Below are positions 16,831 to 25,720 of a stretch of DNA of 64,000 nt, in pieces. Source of the DNA: a candidate division Hyd24-12 bacterium UBA6080 (GTDB taxonomy: Bacteria > Fermentibacterota > Fermentibacteria > Fermentibacterales > JCC-6). The notes below the pieces were generated by a model. It was not told the origin of the DNA and did not search any database. It saw only the letters and a list, made by a program, of their open reading frames with translations. Positions within the stretch are counted from its first letter, which is position 1; every line of letters starts with the position of its first letter. The stretch spans positions 141,037-205,036 of the forward strand of contig DIXM01000012.1 of NCBI GenBank assembly GCA_002436025.1. Reading direction: 5' to 3'. The position numbers and the translations under genes are program-made.

Positions 16831-17792
16831 ACAAGAACGCTTTCCAGAGCTTCGATTACCCGGATGCCCTTTATGGAATCCATGCAGACCATACCCTTCT
16901 CACATCCCTGGAAAATACCGTTGGAATAGCACGGCGCACACTTTGCAGAGGGCGTCACCGGAACTATGGAGCCCGCGGGGTAAAGCGCGCCAGGATCCGT
17001 CGGACCGAAGACCACCACCGAGGGAACGCCGCCCGCCACTGCCAGGTGCGCCGGTCCACTGTCGTTCCCCGCGAAGGCGGCGGCCCTGGCTATCAGGGAG
17101 GCGGTGACCCCCCATGTGCATCTACCGGCCATGTTCAGAGTGCACCCCGCTCTTTCCACGAGGGTACTGTCGCCAGGGCCCCCTACTCCCACTGTCCTGA
17201 AACCCCTCGTGTGAAGGTACGATACGACCGAGGTCCATCCTTCGCTTGACCAGCGCTTGGCCGGAACGGACTGTCTTGGATTGAAGCCTCCGCCAGGGGA
17301 GACAACGCAGTAAGGGGAGGGTTCGGAGCACGTGAGCGCTGCCGCACTGGAAACCTCTTCGGATGAAAGGGGGAAAACAGGCACGATGCTCTCCGGATCG
17401 ACCCCGGCTATTCCAGCATAGGCACGCGCCGCGGGTCTTCCATTGAAACCCCGGGCGGTCTCCCACGTGCCAATGGGTTCATCGGCCCCGCTGTGCACAG
17501 GTGCGGCTGTAAGAAACCTGAGCCACCTCCTCATCGTTCCGGAGAAGCCGAAGAAATAAACCCTTTCGAACCCCCGAAGCCTCCTTCGAAGAGACCAGGC
17601 CAGAAGTGAGAGAGGGTTGCCTGGAATCGGAGCCTCGATGACCCCGCAAAGACCCGGAAGACGCTTCCAGACCGGCAGTGCCGACGGACCCGTGAGGACC
17701 GTGACGCTGTGAACGGCTGTCAGTGCCGCTACCGCCGGTGTGCACATCAGGGCGTCCCCGAAAGCGTGGGTTCGAACCGCAAGCACCCTCAT
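16827..17792 (-). CDS. Glycosyltransferase family 9 (heptosyltransferase-like)
   Basis: A 321-residue GT-B enzyme of family 9. It starts with MRVLAVRTHAFGDALMCTPA, close to the family's lead R-x-x-x-x-G-D motif, and has SPGGGFNPRQSVPAKRW in the middle. The donor-binding segment FAGNDSGPAHLAVAGGVPSVVVFGPTDP matches ADP-heptose:LPS heptosyltransferases. A cysteine-rich tail (KCAPCYSNGIFQGC) is common in this family. It would add a heptose or related sugar to a lipid-linked core at the cytoplasmic face. It overlaps both neighbours by four bases (ATGA). The actual donor is unknown. Confidence 0.9.
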   Translation of the reverse strand: MRVLAVRTHAFGDALMCTPAVAALTAVHSVTVLTGPSALPVWKRLPGLCGVIEAPIPGNPLSLLAWSLRRRLRGFERVYFFGFSGTMRRWLRFLTAAPVHSGADEPIGTWETARGFNGRPAARAYAGIAGVDPESIVPVFPLSSEEVSSAAALTCSEPSPYCVVSPGGGFNPRQSVPAKRWSSEGWTSVVSYLHTRGFRTVGVGGPGDSTLVERAGCTLNMAGRCTWGVTASLIARAAAFAGNDSGPAHLAVAGGVPSVVVFGPTDPGALYPAGSIVPVTPSAKCAPCYSNGIFQGCEKGMVCMDSIKGIRVIEALESVLV

Positions 17793-19129
17793 GCACGCCT
17801 TCTGAGCCAGAAAACCCTGAGCGTACGCATCGCCATCACTATCAGAAGGAAGTCGATGGCGACCCGGTGAGGAGTGCCCGAGGCAACAAGAAGATGCATC
17901 AGGGAGTATCCCCAGGCTCCCAGGGCAATCAGAATGCCCCGGGGGTCGAGGTCCATCATGAGAAGGATCCCTCCCGGAACCATCAGAGCGCTGATCCAGA
18001 AGAAGAAAAGGAGTCCCGCAATGGTGTGGTAAACGGAGAAATCGTTGAGTGGGAAGGGCTTGAAGAACTCCATGAAACGCAGTGACACAAGTTCGAGGAA
18101 AACAAGGGGGTTCCTTCGAAGGAAAAGGGTCTGCCTGTGGTACAGAACGCTGTCCCGGTAGGCCTCGGATTCATCTGTGAACTCCGGGAACTCGGTCAGC
18201 TCGGGGCTTCTGAGCCTTCCAAGCCACCTCTCCCTCACGGGCTCGTAAAGCAGTGATGCGCCCCGCTGCTCGTGACGGAAGCTTTCGGAGAACACCCTCC
18301 CGTTGAATTCCCAGAGCTGAAGCCCCCCCTGGGTGGGTATGACCGAAAACTCTCCCGTGACTGCCCGGTTCCGCAACCCCCATGGAAGAAGCGCCGCGCA
18401 GAAACTGAGAGCCAGCAGCGCTCCTGCGGCCAGGGAAGCGCGCGAAAACCTGTGACCGGCAAGGCTGAGCAAAAAAACGAGTGCTGCTATCGGAAGCGCC
18501 GCCGGCCTCACCATGAACGCGACCCCCCACGCGAGACCCGCAAGGATGGCCCTTGCCGCGCGCGGCTTCTCCAGAAGCCTGATGGAAAGAAGAAGACCCG
18601 TCATCAGAACAAGGGAGAAAAGAGCCTGGGTCGCGGGAATCGCCTCGTAGTAGAGCTCGAACGGATCGACCGCCATCAGCGCACCGGCTGCGGTGAGCCA
18701 CCTGCCTGAGAGGAACCGTGATGCAATGCGTATGCCCAATGCGACCGTGAGGATGCCCAGAGCGAGCTGTACCGCAAGTATCGCCGTAATGCTTGTTCCG
18801 CCGGACAGAAGGATAAGCCCCGCGAAGAAGAGGGCATTCCCCGGGACAAGGAATGTCGTGGGCCTGCCCGGCCTGAGTACGCCGTAAAAACCGTCAACCC
18901 TCCGGTAGAACTCCATCTGGAAGTCGCGTGCTTCGGAAGTCTCCTCCCGGCTGGGGTAAAGCATGGACGGGGAGAGTTGAAAGCCCCTGCCTGAGAGGAT
19001 GTTCTCCGCCAGATCTATCTGGACCCGTCCCTCCCCCACGATGAAGTGCCCACGGGTGGCCAGCATGAATACGGGGATCCGTACGAGCCCGGCCAGAAGA
19101 AGAAGAAAAAGGAGTGTCTTCCTGTTCAT
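17789..19129 (-). CDS. GT39-like membrane glycosyltransferase (first copy)
   Basis: A 446-residue polytopic protein resembling the PMT/ArnT-type superfamily (GT-C fold). It has an N-terminal span, then a large first external loop containing the DLAENILSGRGF segment, followed by about nine more spans. The early loop with an acidic residue (here VQIDLAENI) is typical of lipid-phosphate-sugar-dependent transferases that act on the periplasmic side. Their donors are polyprenyl-phosphate sugars, and acceptors are lipids, proteins or glycans. The acceptor here is unknown. It overlaps the YdjC-like gene upstream and the GT9 gene downstream by ATGA. A related protein lies at 21.2-22.5 kb. Confidence 0.82.
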   Translation of the reverse strand: MNRKTLLFLLLLAGLVRIPVFMLATRGHFIVGEGRVQIDLAENILSGRGFQLSPSMLYPSREETSEARDFQMEFYRRVDGFYGVLRPGRPTTFLVPGNALFFAGLILLSGGTSITAILAVQLALGILTVALGIRIASRFLSGRWLTAAGALMAVDPFELYYEAIPATQALFSLVLMTGLLLSIRLLEKPRAARAILAGLAWGVAFMVRPAALPIAALVFLLSLAGHRFSRASLAAGALLALSFCAALLPWGLRNRAVTGEFSVIPTQGGLQLWEFNGRVFSESFRHEQRGASLLYEPVRERWLGRLRSPELTEFPEFTDESEAYRDSVLYHRQTLFLRRNPLVFLELVSLRFMEFFKPFPLNDFSVYHTIAGLLFFFWISALMVPGGILLMMDLDPRGILIALGAWGYSLMHLLVASGTPHRVAIDFLLIVMAMRTLRVFWLRRRA

Positions 19130-19851
19130 CGCGCCGTACGCTCCGCGAACCAGTCCGACAGCATCAGTTCGAGTTCCGCAGGCTGTCCGGAAGACCAGAC
19201 GGCCTCGGTGGCGGGATGCATAACAAGCTCCATGTCGTCCTCCCCGGCGGTTGCCATGTACTTCTCCAGGTATTTGCGACCCACACTGCCGCTTGCGCCG
19301 AACCCAAGCATCCAGGTGGCGCTGCTTTGCCCCCTGCGGGAGGCCATTTCGGAAAGGCGCACCCCAAGCCCGTTAAGAAGGATGCCCATGGGGTACCGGC
19401 ACATGCGGTCCGGCAGCACCGCCGCTCTGACCGTTCCGATGCGGTAATCCCGGGCGATGTCAAGAAAAACATCCCTGACCTCAGGAAGATGGTGCAGGTG
19501 CCGGTGGCTGTCGAGGCTTGTCACCATGGCACCAAGGCCCAGGAGTCTCTCGATCTGCGCGCTCCACTCACTGCGGAGCAGGGGCATCAATCTCCCCGCC
19601 CTGAGCGCCCAGCTCGCGAACCCCCCTGGGAAACGGCTTTCCGGAAGCAGAAATGGACCTGAGCAGCAGTCAAGGTGTGCAGAGACGGCAACGCCCCGGC
19701 TCATGGCGAGTTCACATGCTGCGGGAACGCAGGTGCCGGTTGGAATAATGCTGAACCTGTGCACGACACCGGCATCCATGCAGAGAGCGGCTGCCCTGTT
19801 CACTGCGTCGTTCAGCCCGCCGTCGTCGATCGTCACTGTTATGGGTGTCAT
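19126..19851 (-). CDS. YdjC/ChbG-type carbohydrate deacetylase
   Basis: A 241-residue protein of the YdjC (ChbG/HpnK) family. It has the N-terminal metal-site motif TIDDGGLNDAVNRA (family D-D-x-G), the middle HLD motif in VSAHLDCC, and LDSHRHLHHLPEV, which supplies the two metal histidines. This family deacetylates N-acetylated sugars such as chitooligosaccharides or hopanoid-linked or polymer-linked GlcNAc. Placed among glycosyltransferases, it may trim N-acetyl groups from a lipid-linked glycan intermediate. Start and stop overlap neighbours as ATGA. The substrate is inferred from location. Confidence 0.86.
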   Translation of the reverse strand: MTPITVTIDDGGLNDAVNRAAALCMDAGVVHRFSIIPTGTCVPAACELAMSRGVAVSAHLDCCSGPFLLPESRFPGGFASWALRAGRLMPLLRSEWSAQIERLLGLGAMVTSLDSHRHLHHLPEVRDVFLDIARDYRIGTVRAAVLPDRMCRYPMGILLNGLGVRLSEMASRRGQSSATWMLGFGASGSVGRKYLEKYMATAGEDDMELVMHPATEAVWSSGQPAELELMLSDWFAERTAR

Positions 19852-21260
19852 ACCCTCCTGGCCTTCAGAAGGGTCCGCCTGATGTTACGGGGACCCAGGA
19901 CCGTTCTGAGTGTCGCCGGAAGCCTTCGGGGATGAAGGTAGAACTTCCAGAACGCCGACTTCTTCAGCTTTTCGATGTCTCCCGGAGAGATGCCCTGGGA
20001 CGCAAGGTCGTATACGCAGTTGTGAAAGCAGTCGAACTGGGAATAGTCGCTTCGTATCAGGTGTTTCGTCCGCTCCCAGAGGGTGGTGTGCGGAAAGGGA
20101 GTCGTTATGTCGAAGAGAGCGTCGTCGAATGGCTCTTCAGAGGCAAAACGGATGGTAGCGCGCATCTCGTCAAGGGTTTCGCCAGGAGTGCCCAGCATGA
20201 AGTAACCCTGAACGAAAACGCCCCTCTCCTTGCAGAGCCTGAGAGCCCTTTTCACGCCCTCGACGGTTATCCCCTTCTGGTAGATCTCGTCGAGGACACG
20301 CTGGGAGGAGGTCTCGACTCCCATGTTGACCTTTCTGAGCCCCGCCTTCACCATGTGGTCCACAAGGTCGGCGGTGAGCAGGTCCGCCCTGACGTTGCAG
20401 CACCACGAAAGCCTGAGCCCGCATTCCATGATGCGTTCGCATATGCCGTGGACCCAGTCGTGATCGACGATGAACGTGGAGTCCTCGAACATGAAGGCGT
20501 TTATCCCGTATTCCGCGACGAGCCCTTTCAGTTCTGAAACGATCGATTCGGGCGACCTCTTGCGCAGCTTCCTTCCGAACAGCATGGAGAGGGTGGGCTG
20601 GCAGTAGGCGCAGTGGTAGGGGCAGCCGCGGGTGGCCATGACGGTGGTTCCCCTTAGACCCGGATCCACCCTGTCCATGGAGTACCAGTGCCTGATGTAG
20701 GTTTCCATGTCGAAGACGCTGCGGTCAGGAAGGGGAAGGCTGTCGAGACCGGGATGATCCGGTGCGGCTCCCGACCCCGCAGCAACGCCGTCACGCATGA
20801 AGACGGCTCCGGGCACATCTTCCCGGTCGGCCCCCCCGAGCACCATGGAGAAGGATGTTTCGGCTTCGCCCCGCAGCAAAAGGTCAACCCCGAGCCTTTC
20901 GAGTGTGTCTTCCGGCATAACCGTGGGGTGCGGTCCTCCCGCGATGAGAAAAGCTCCCGGTGTGACCCGTCTCACGATCCCGGCGGTTTCGGTCGCCGCG
21001 GAGAGCTGCGGGGTGAGGACGCTGATGCCGACCATGTCGGGCCTGTGTTTCAAAAGCATGTCTTCGAGTAACTTATACGGTTTCCGGCTGAATGACATAT
21101 CGCAAAGGGACGGTTCCCACCCCATTTTCCTTGCCACCGCTGCAAGCATTCCTATTCCCAGGGGAGGCTGTCCGGAAGGGTAACGGGTCTCGGGAAAAAC
21201 AAAGAGGATTTTTTTCAGGTTGGTTTCCTTTTTCGAAAAAGAAACATCGCGGCGCCACAT
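19848..21260 (-). CDS. Cobalamin-binding radical SAM protein (second copy)
   Basis: A 470-residue B12-dependent radical SAM protein related to the one at 15.4-16.8 kb. The B12-binding N-terminal part has RPDMVGISVLTPQLSAATE and FLIAGGPHPTVMPED, and the core has the cluster motif CPYHCAYC near residue 215, then FMFEDSTFI and KVNMGVETSSQR. The ATG at 21260 makes a 46-base overlap with the upstream gene. The conserved part begins only after residue 14. A CTG at 21218 has AAGGA seven bases upstream and would form a CTGA overlap matching the local junction style, so initiation there is possible. Role: probably modification of a lipid or sugar in the surface-glycan pathway; substrate unknown. Confidence 0.87.
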   Translation of the reverse strand: MWRRDVSFSKKETNLKKILFVFPETRYPSGQPPLGIGMLAAVARKMGWEPSLCDMSFSRKPYKLLEDMLLKHRPDMVGISVLTPQLSAATETAGIVRRVTPGAFLIAGGPHPTVMPEDTLERLGVDLLLRGEAETSFSMVLGGADREDVPGAVFMRDGVAAGSGAAPDHPGLDSLPLPDRSVFDMETYIRHWYSMDRVDPGLRGTTVMATRGCPYHCAYCQPTLSMLFGRKLRKRSPESIVSELKGLVAEYGINAFMFEDSTFIVDHDWVHGICERIMECGLRLSWCCNVRADLLTADLVDHMVKAGLRKVNMGVETSSQRVLDEIYQKGITVEGVKRALRLCKERGVFVQGYFMLGTPGETLDEMRATIRFASEEPFDDALFDITTPFPHTTLWERTKHLIRSDYSQFDCFHNCVYDLASQGISPGDIEKLKKSAFWKFYLHPRRLPATLRTVLGPRNIRRTLLKARRV

Positions 21261-22528
21261 ATGAAGACCATATCAGCGGGAAGCCTGTAGCGTGTTCCCC
21301 CGTGGGTCATCGTGTGCATCAGAAAATATATGATGAAAACCCCCGCCAGGAACCTCGTCTCGGGCTGCCTGAACTCCCGGGCGATACCCGCGGTTCCGAG
21401 TATCAGGATTGGCAGAAGGAATACGAGCCCCGCCCAGAAGGCGGACCTTCCCAGTGTGCTTCCCCCGGGTGAGAGGAAGTGTGCCGCCCTTTGAAGCGTA
21501 AGCCAGAGCATCAGCCTGGGATTCGCTGCCATGAACTCCCTGGCGGACCGTCCAAGCTCCCTGCTTCTCTCGACCTCTCCGGGGAAGTCTTCGTAGGACG
21601 GGTATACAAGAAGATCCCTGCGGTTGACGGGAATTGACCCGGGAACCCTGATCCCCTCTTCGAGAAGCACGTCCGGATGATTCCGCATCCAGAGGTTCAG
21701 TGATCCCTTTGTGGGCAAGAATACCGGTTCACCCAGAACCAGCTGGTTTCGGACCACCCAGGGCGAGACCGCAAGGGCAAAACCAAGGGCAAGAAAAAGC
21801 TGAAGCTTCCAGCTGCGAATGCCGATGTAAACCGACGCCAGGGGAAGGAGAAGGAGTCCCGTGGCCCTGAAAAGAAAGAATGCTCCCAGCCCCAACCCCG
21901 CAATGAAGGCTCCCCGCGGTGTAGCTCCCGGTCTGAACAGAAGCGCGCAGCAAAGAGCCAGAAGGGCGGCGTGGACAGTTTCGGTCATGGCGAAGGCGGT
22001 GTAGAACACGAAAGGCGGATAGAGGGCCCACATGAGAGCCCCCGCAAGGGAGGCACCCTCGCCGAAGCGTCCAAGAAGGCCCTTCACGGCAAAGGCCCCG
22101 ATGATGCTGAAGGCCAGGTTCACGAACCATACCGCTCCGGTGGTCCCACCGAAGAGAATGAATGACAGACCGAGAAGGACCGGGTAACCGGGTTCCATCA
22201 CTGCCGAAGGGGTGTCTACCGGTGCAAGGCCAAAAGCGTAGTCGGGGTTCTCCACCCAGCCTTCCGCAAGGGCCCCTCCTTCTGCACGACCGCTCTTGGC
22301 CGCGGCCACATCACGGGAGAAACTCAGTCCCCTGCCTGCGGCGACCGCCGAGGCAGCCCTGACGTAAAGCCCCTGATCCTGGACCGGCAGCGGAAGCTCG
22401 CCCCCAAGCCAGAAGAACCAGCCCAGACGCGGAAGGAGCACCGCACCGAGCAGCACAAGCGTTGAGAGGCCGGGTTTTCCCGCCACCCCTTCGAACCATG
22501 CCCTCAAACACAACAGTGCTGCTTTCAA
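21215..22528 (-). CDS. GT39-like membrane glycosyltransferase (second copy)
   Basis: A 437-residue polytopic protein with the same layout as the GT39-like gene at 17.8-19.1 kb: an N-terminal span, a long loop with QGLYVRAASAVAAGRGLSF, further spans, then a soluble segment with STLGRSAFWAG before the final spans. This GT-C fold uses polyprenyl-phosphate-linked sugars at the periplasmic face. The start is TTG 22528, overlapping the methyltransferase stop (TTGA). The end overlaps the second radical SAM gene. The two GT39-like genes each sit next to a radical SAM gene, which suggests duplication of a two-gene unit. Confidence 0.8.
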   Translation of the reverse strand: MKAALLCLRAWFEGVAGKPGLSTLVLLGAVLLPRLGWFFWLGGELPLPVQDQGLYVRAASAVAAGRGLSFSRDVAAAKSGRAEGGALAEGWVENPDYAFGLAPVDTPSAVMEPGYPVLLGLSFILFGGTTGAVWFVNLAFSIIGAFAVKGLLGRFGEGASLAGALMWALYPPFVFYTAFAMTETVHAALLALCCALLFRPGATPRGAFIAGLGLGAFFLFRATGLLLLPLASVYIGIRSWKLQLFLALGFALAVSPWVVRNQLVLGEPVFLPTKGSLNLWMRNHPDVLLEEGIRVPGSIPVNRRDLLVYPSYEDFPGEVERSRELGRSAREFMAANPRLMLWLTLQRAAHFLSPGGSTLGRSAFWAGLVFLLPILILGTAGIAREFRQPETRFLAGVFIIYFLMHTMTHGGTRYRLPADMVFICGAAMFLFRKRKPT

Positions 22529-23178
22529 GGTGATTCCACCATCGGTACGAACCTCACGGGAATGTCCCGGGCCTGTGTGATCCGGCCACCCCTTCTCTCC
22601 ACAATGACAATTCTCTGATCATCGGGGGGACCCACCGGGATTACCATTCTTCCCGGGTCCCCAAGCTGTTTGACAAGGGTTTCGGGAATGAACCGGGGGG
22701 CGCATGAGACAATGATTCCGTGAAAGGATTCTTCCCCGGGCCAGCCCGAAAACCCGTCCCCCGTTGCGATGCGGAAACCGCTGTATCCAAGTGACCGCAG
22801 CGTTCGGGAGGCGTGCCCGGCAAAAGAGTCGATAATCTCCATGCCGAAGACGGCAACGCCCATTTCCAGCAGAACCGCGGTGAGATAGCCGCAGCCTGTG
22901 CCGACCTCGAGAACCCGCATTCCGGGTGAAACACCCAGCAGACCTGCCATGTAAGCCACGATGAAGGGCTGGGATATGGTTTGACCGTGCCCGATGGGAC
23001 ATGGGTGGTCACCGTATGGATCGCATGTGACGCGGAACTCACCGGGAATGAAAAGGTGTCTGGGAACCCTGGCCATTGCATCCAGCACCGGGCCGCCTTG
23101 GATACCGTACCTCTGAAGGGTGCGCAGCATCGAGTCGACTGATGCTCTGAAGGCCGAAAGCTCCTCAGAGCCCGTCAC
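22525..23178 (-). CDS. pcm: Protein-L-isoaspartate O-methyltransferase
   Basis: A 217-residue SAM-dependent methyltransferase of the PCMT family. MARVPRHLFIPGEFR and the GHGQTISQPFIVAYM block near residue 65 are hallmarks of PCMT. The SAM-binding motif I reads VLEVGTGCGYLTAVL at about residues 90-104. It repairs isoaspartyl residues in aged proteins. The start is GTG 23178, inside the end of the upstream ABC ATPase gene. Its presence inside a polysaccharide cluster looks incidental but the overlaps imply co-transcription. Confidence 0.92.
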   Translation of the reverse strand: MTGSEELSAFRASVDSMLRTLQRYGIQGGPVLDAMARVPRHLFIPGEFRVTCDPYGDHPCPIGHGQTISQPFIVAYMAGLLGVSPGMRVLEVGTGCGYLTAVLLEMGVAVFGMEIIDSFAGHASRTLRSLGYSGFRIATGDGFSGWPGEESFHGIIVSCAPRFIPETLVKQLGDPGRMVIPVGPPDDQRIVIVERRGGRITQARDIPVRFVPMVESP

Positions 23179-24373
23179 TTCTGAACTCCACTGACTCGAG
23201 GGTTACGGGCGCGGGCAAACGGTCTCCCAGAAGGCAGAGGGGGTACATGTAGTCCTGCCAGTGGTAGTCTGTGCCATTCCCGGTAAGTGAGATGCCCAGA
23301 AGATAGTTTCCGGGTTCGAGGGCCTGGAGTCTCAGGATCATTGAGGCATTTCTTTCTCCTGTGACAGTGAGCAGCGGGACGCCGCTCTCGAGGTTGTTCC
23401 CCGCGAGCACCGTTTCGCCGTCGGGCCTGTGAAGGCTGTAACCGAGTATCACATTGCCAACCGCAGGACCTGAAACCTTTGAGATCACAGTGTTGACATG
23501 AACCGGCTCACCGGGGCGGAACTCACAGGCGGGTGTGCCGTCCGTTCCGGATATGCTTACCTTCTCGAAGAACACCTCCCGGGTTCCCCATTCCCTTGGT
23601 GTGACGCCAGCCCCGGGTTTGGGAACCCGCCCGCCCGACGCAGCAAGGTATTCACTCAGTACCGTTTCGGCGGGGCCGTCCATGCGAACCCTGCCCGCAT
23701 CGAGCCACACGGCCCTCTCACACAGGCTTCTCACGGCCGCGGGATCGTGGCTCACGAAAACAATTGTCTTTCCACGTTCCCGGAAACCCCTGATCCTCTC
23801 GTAGCACCTGCCCTGGAACTCCGCGTCCCCGACCGCCAGGACCTCGTCGATGAGAAGTATGTCCGGATCGACGCTTGTTGCCAGCGAGAACCCGAGGCGC
23901 ATGAACATACCCGCGCTGTAGTACTTTACCGGAGTGTCCATGAATCGCTCAAGCATCGCGAAGCCCGCAATACCGGGCATCAGGGTCTTCATTTCACCCT
24001 GTGAGAGCCCCAGGAGGGCTCCGTTGAGCATCACGTTCTCCGAGCCTGTCAGCTCCGGGTGAAAGCCCACGCCCAGGTCAAGAAGGCTTGCTATCCTTCC
24101 CTCGGTGAAAACTGTGCCCGAAGTTGGTCGATAGATCCCGGCGAGGAGCTTGAGGCTTGTGGACTTGCCCGCCCCGTTGGCTCCAATGAGTGCCACAGCC
24201 TCCCCTGGTTCGAAGCGAAACGAAACGTCGGAAAGGGCAGTGAACCAGGAGCGGCTCGTTCCACGGCCGAAAAGGTTCATGACGGTCTGCATGAGGGTGA
24301 CGTTCCGGTCACGGTAAAGACGGTAGTTCAACCCGACCCGGGCAAAACTGACTGTACCGCGATTCGAGGTCAT
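23165..24373 (-). CDS. wzt: Wzt-type polysaccharide ABC exporter ATPase
   Basis: A 402-residue ATPase of the Wzt/TagH class. It has Walker A GANGAGKST near residue 63, a modified signature YYSAGMFMRLGFSLA near 153, Walker B DILLIDEVLAVGD and the switch FVSHDPAAV. After residue 245 a beta-rich C-terminal domain resembles the Wzt carbohydrate-binding domain that recognises the end of the finished glycan. It pairs with the Wzm permease encoded one base upstream to export undecaprenyl-linked O-antigen or teichoic-type polymers across the inner membrane. Its presence shows that the pathway uses ABC-dependent export, although an O-antigen ligase/polymerase-like gene is also present. Confidence 0.92.
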   Translation of the reverse strand: MTSNRGTVSFARVGLNYRLYRDRNVTLMQTVMNLFGRGTSRSWFTALSDVSFRFEPGEAVALIGANGAGKSTSLKLLAGIYRPTSGTVFTEGRIASLLDLGVGFHPELTGSENVMLNGALLGLSQGEMKTLMPGIAGFAMLERFMDTPVKYYSAGMFMRLGFSLATSVDPDILLIDEVLAVGDAEFQGRCYERIRGFRERGKTIVFVSHDPAAVRSLCERAVWLDAGRVRMDGPAETVLSEYLAASGGRVPKPGAGVTPREWGTREVFFEKVSISGTDGTPACEFRPGEPVHVNTVISKVSGPAVGNVILGYSLHRPDGETVLAGNNLESGVPLLTVTGERNASMILRLQALEPGNYLLGISLTGNGTDYHWQDYMYPLCLLGDRLPAPVTLESVEFRSDGL

Positions 24374-24374
24374 T

Positions 24375-25142
24375 TCAGAGTTCCTTCACCACTGACGGTT
24401 CGAACCGTCTGAATACGGCAAGCCCCAGGATCAGCAGACCGGCCGCCCAGGCTGCCCCGCTGACCCAGCACCAGGCCGGAGGCCATTTACCGTAGTACAT
24501 TGAGCTGTGCAGCATTTCGAGGACGCCGGAGAGCGGATTGAAGCGGATCACCGAATCAACCCTGGACGGGAGGATGCCCGCACCAAGCGGGTAGATGACC
24601 GGGCTGGCGTAGAACCACGCCAGAAGAAGCACTTCGAGGAACTGAGCCACATCCCTGTAGTAGACGTTCCATATGCTGAGCGTCAGGGAAAGCCCGGCTG
24701 TCATGCAGCACAGGAAAAGAAGCGCCGGCACGACCGAGAGCAGGGCAGGCGAAGGCGGGTGACCCCAAGCCCAGAGCAGAAGTTCGAGGACCACCAGGGC
24801 AAGCACCATGTGCACGGCGTTGGCTATCACGGAAGCGACGGGAAGGGCAGCCCGGGGGAAGTAAACGCTTCTGATGAGCCTGTGATTGTCAAGCAGGGTC
24901 CTTGTCGATGCGCTGAGGGATGCGCTGAAGAAGTTCCACGGAAGAAGGCCGGTGAGCAGGAAGAGGCTGAAGTGCTCTATCGCGCCACCGAACCGTATGA
25001 TCCGGGTGAAGACGACAGTGTATACGACCATGCTGAAAAGCGGTTTCAGAAGGAACCAGAGAAAACCCAGAACGCTGCGCTTGTACCTTACCCTGAGGTC
25101 CTTGTCGACAAGGCTCTTCATCAGAAGGGGCAGATTGGTCAC
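24375..25142 (-). CDS. wzm: Wzm-type polysaccharide ABC exporter permease
   Basis: A 255-residue ABC-2 family permease with about six spans. The N-terminal KDLRVRYKRSVLGFLWFLLKP segment is the conserved amphipathic cytosolic part of Wzm/TagG. FSASLSASTRTLLDNHRLI and PLVF-type central patterns (SPVIYPLGAGILP) also match the family. It forms the channel of the polysaccharide exporter with the Wzt ATPase. The start is GTG 25142, overlapping the plsY stop (GTGA). The gap to the wzt start is a single base. Confidence 0.92.
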   Translation of the reverse strand: MTNLPLLMKSLVDKDLRVRYKRSVLGFLWFLLKPLFSMVVYTVVFTRIIRFGGAIEHFSLFLLTGLLPWNFFSASLSASTRTLLDNHRLIRSVYFPRAALPVASVIANAVHMVLALVVLELLLWAWGHPPSPALLSVVPALLFLCCMTAGLSLTLSIWNVYYRDVAQFLEVLLLAWFYASPVIYPLGAGILPSRVDSVIRFNPLSGVLEMLHSSMYYGKWPPAWCWVSGAAWAAGLLILGLAVFRRFEPSVVKEL

Positions 25143-25720
25143 CTGGAGCCCAGACGCCTTTCCGTTCCGTGGATGATCCTGCCCATGTTGCTCCGGTGGC
25201 CGAAGATCACAACAGCGGCCACGGCGCCGAAGACGATGATAACCGAGGGATCAGCCCCGAACAGGATACCGAAGGGAACAAGGGCGGTCACTCCAAGGAT
25301 GCTTCCCAGGCTTACCATTCGGAACAGCGCCACCGCAAGGATGAATACCCCGAGCGAGCACAGCAGGGGAAAGGGCGACAGAACCAGAAGGGCACCCAGC
25401 GCCGTTGCCACTCCTTTCCCCCCCTTGAAGCCGAACCAGGGCATCAGTACATGACCCAGGATGGCCGCCATTGCTGCCGCCGCTGGAAGCCACCCCACCC
25501 CGGCTGAAAGCACCAGCAGAACAGGAACCGAGCCCTTCAGCGCATCGAGCAGAAGACCCAGTATACCTGGAAACCTGCCACAACTCCTCATCAGATTGGT
25601 CGCCCCGGGGTTGCCCGACCCCACTTGTCGGAGGTCCACTCCCATCAGCCTGCCTATGAACCACGAGAAGGGAATGGAACCCATTAAAAACGCAGCTGCG
25701 ATCAGAAGCGCCGGTGTCAA
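25139..25720 (-). CDS. plsY: PlsY, acyl-phosphate:glycerol-3-phosphate acyltransferase
   Basis: A 193-residue membrane protein of normal PlsY length. The three family motifs are present: GSIPFSWFIGR near residue 14, GSGNPGATNLMRS near 35 and FKGGKGVAT near 96. PlsY acylates glycerol-3-phosphate with acyl-phosphate, starting phospholipid synthesis at the inner membrane. The start is TTG 25720, overlapping the der stop as TTGA. It is followed by the wzm gene with a GTGA overlap, so lipid synthesis and glycan export genes are co-transcribed. Confidence 0.95.
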   Translation of the reverse strand: MTPALLIAAAFLMGSIPFSWFIGRLMGVDLRQVGSGNPGATNLMRSCGRFPGILGLLLDALKGSVPVLLVLSAGVGWLPAAAAMAAILGHVLMPWFGFKGGKGVATALGALLVLSPFPLLCSLGVFILAVALFRMVSLGSILGVTALVPFGILFGADPSVIIVFGAVAAVVIFGHRSNMGRIIHGTERRLGSR

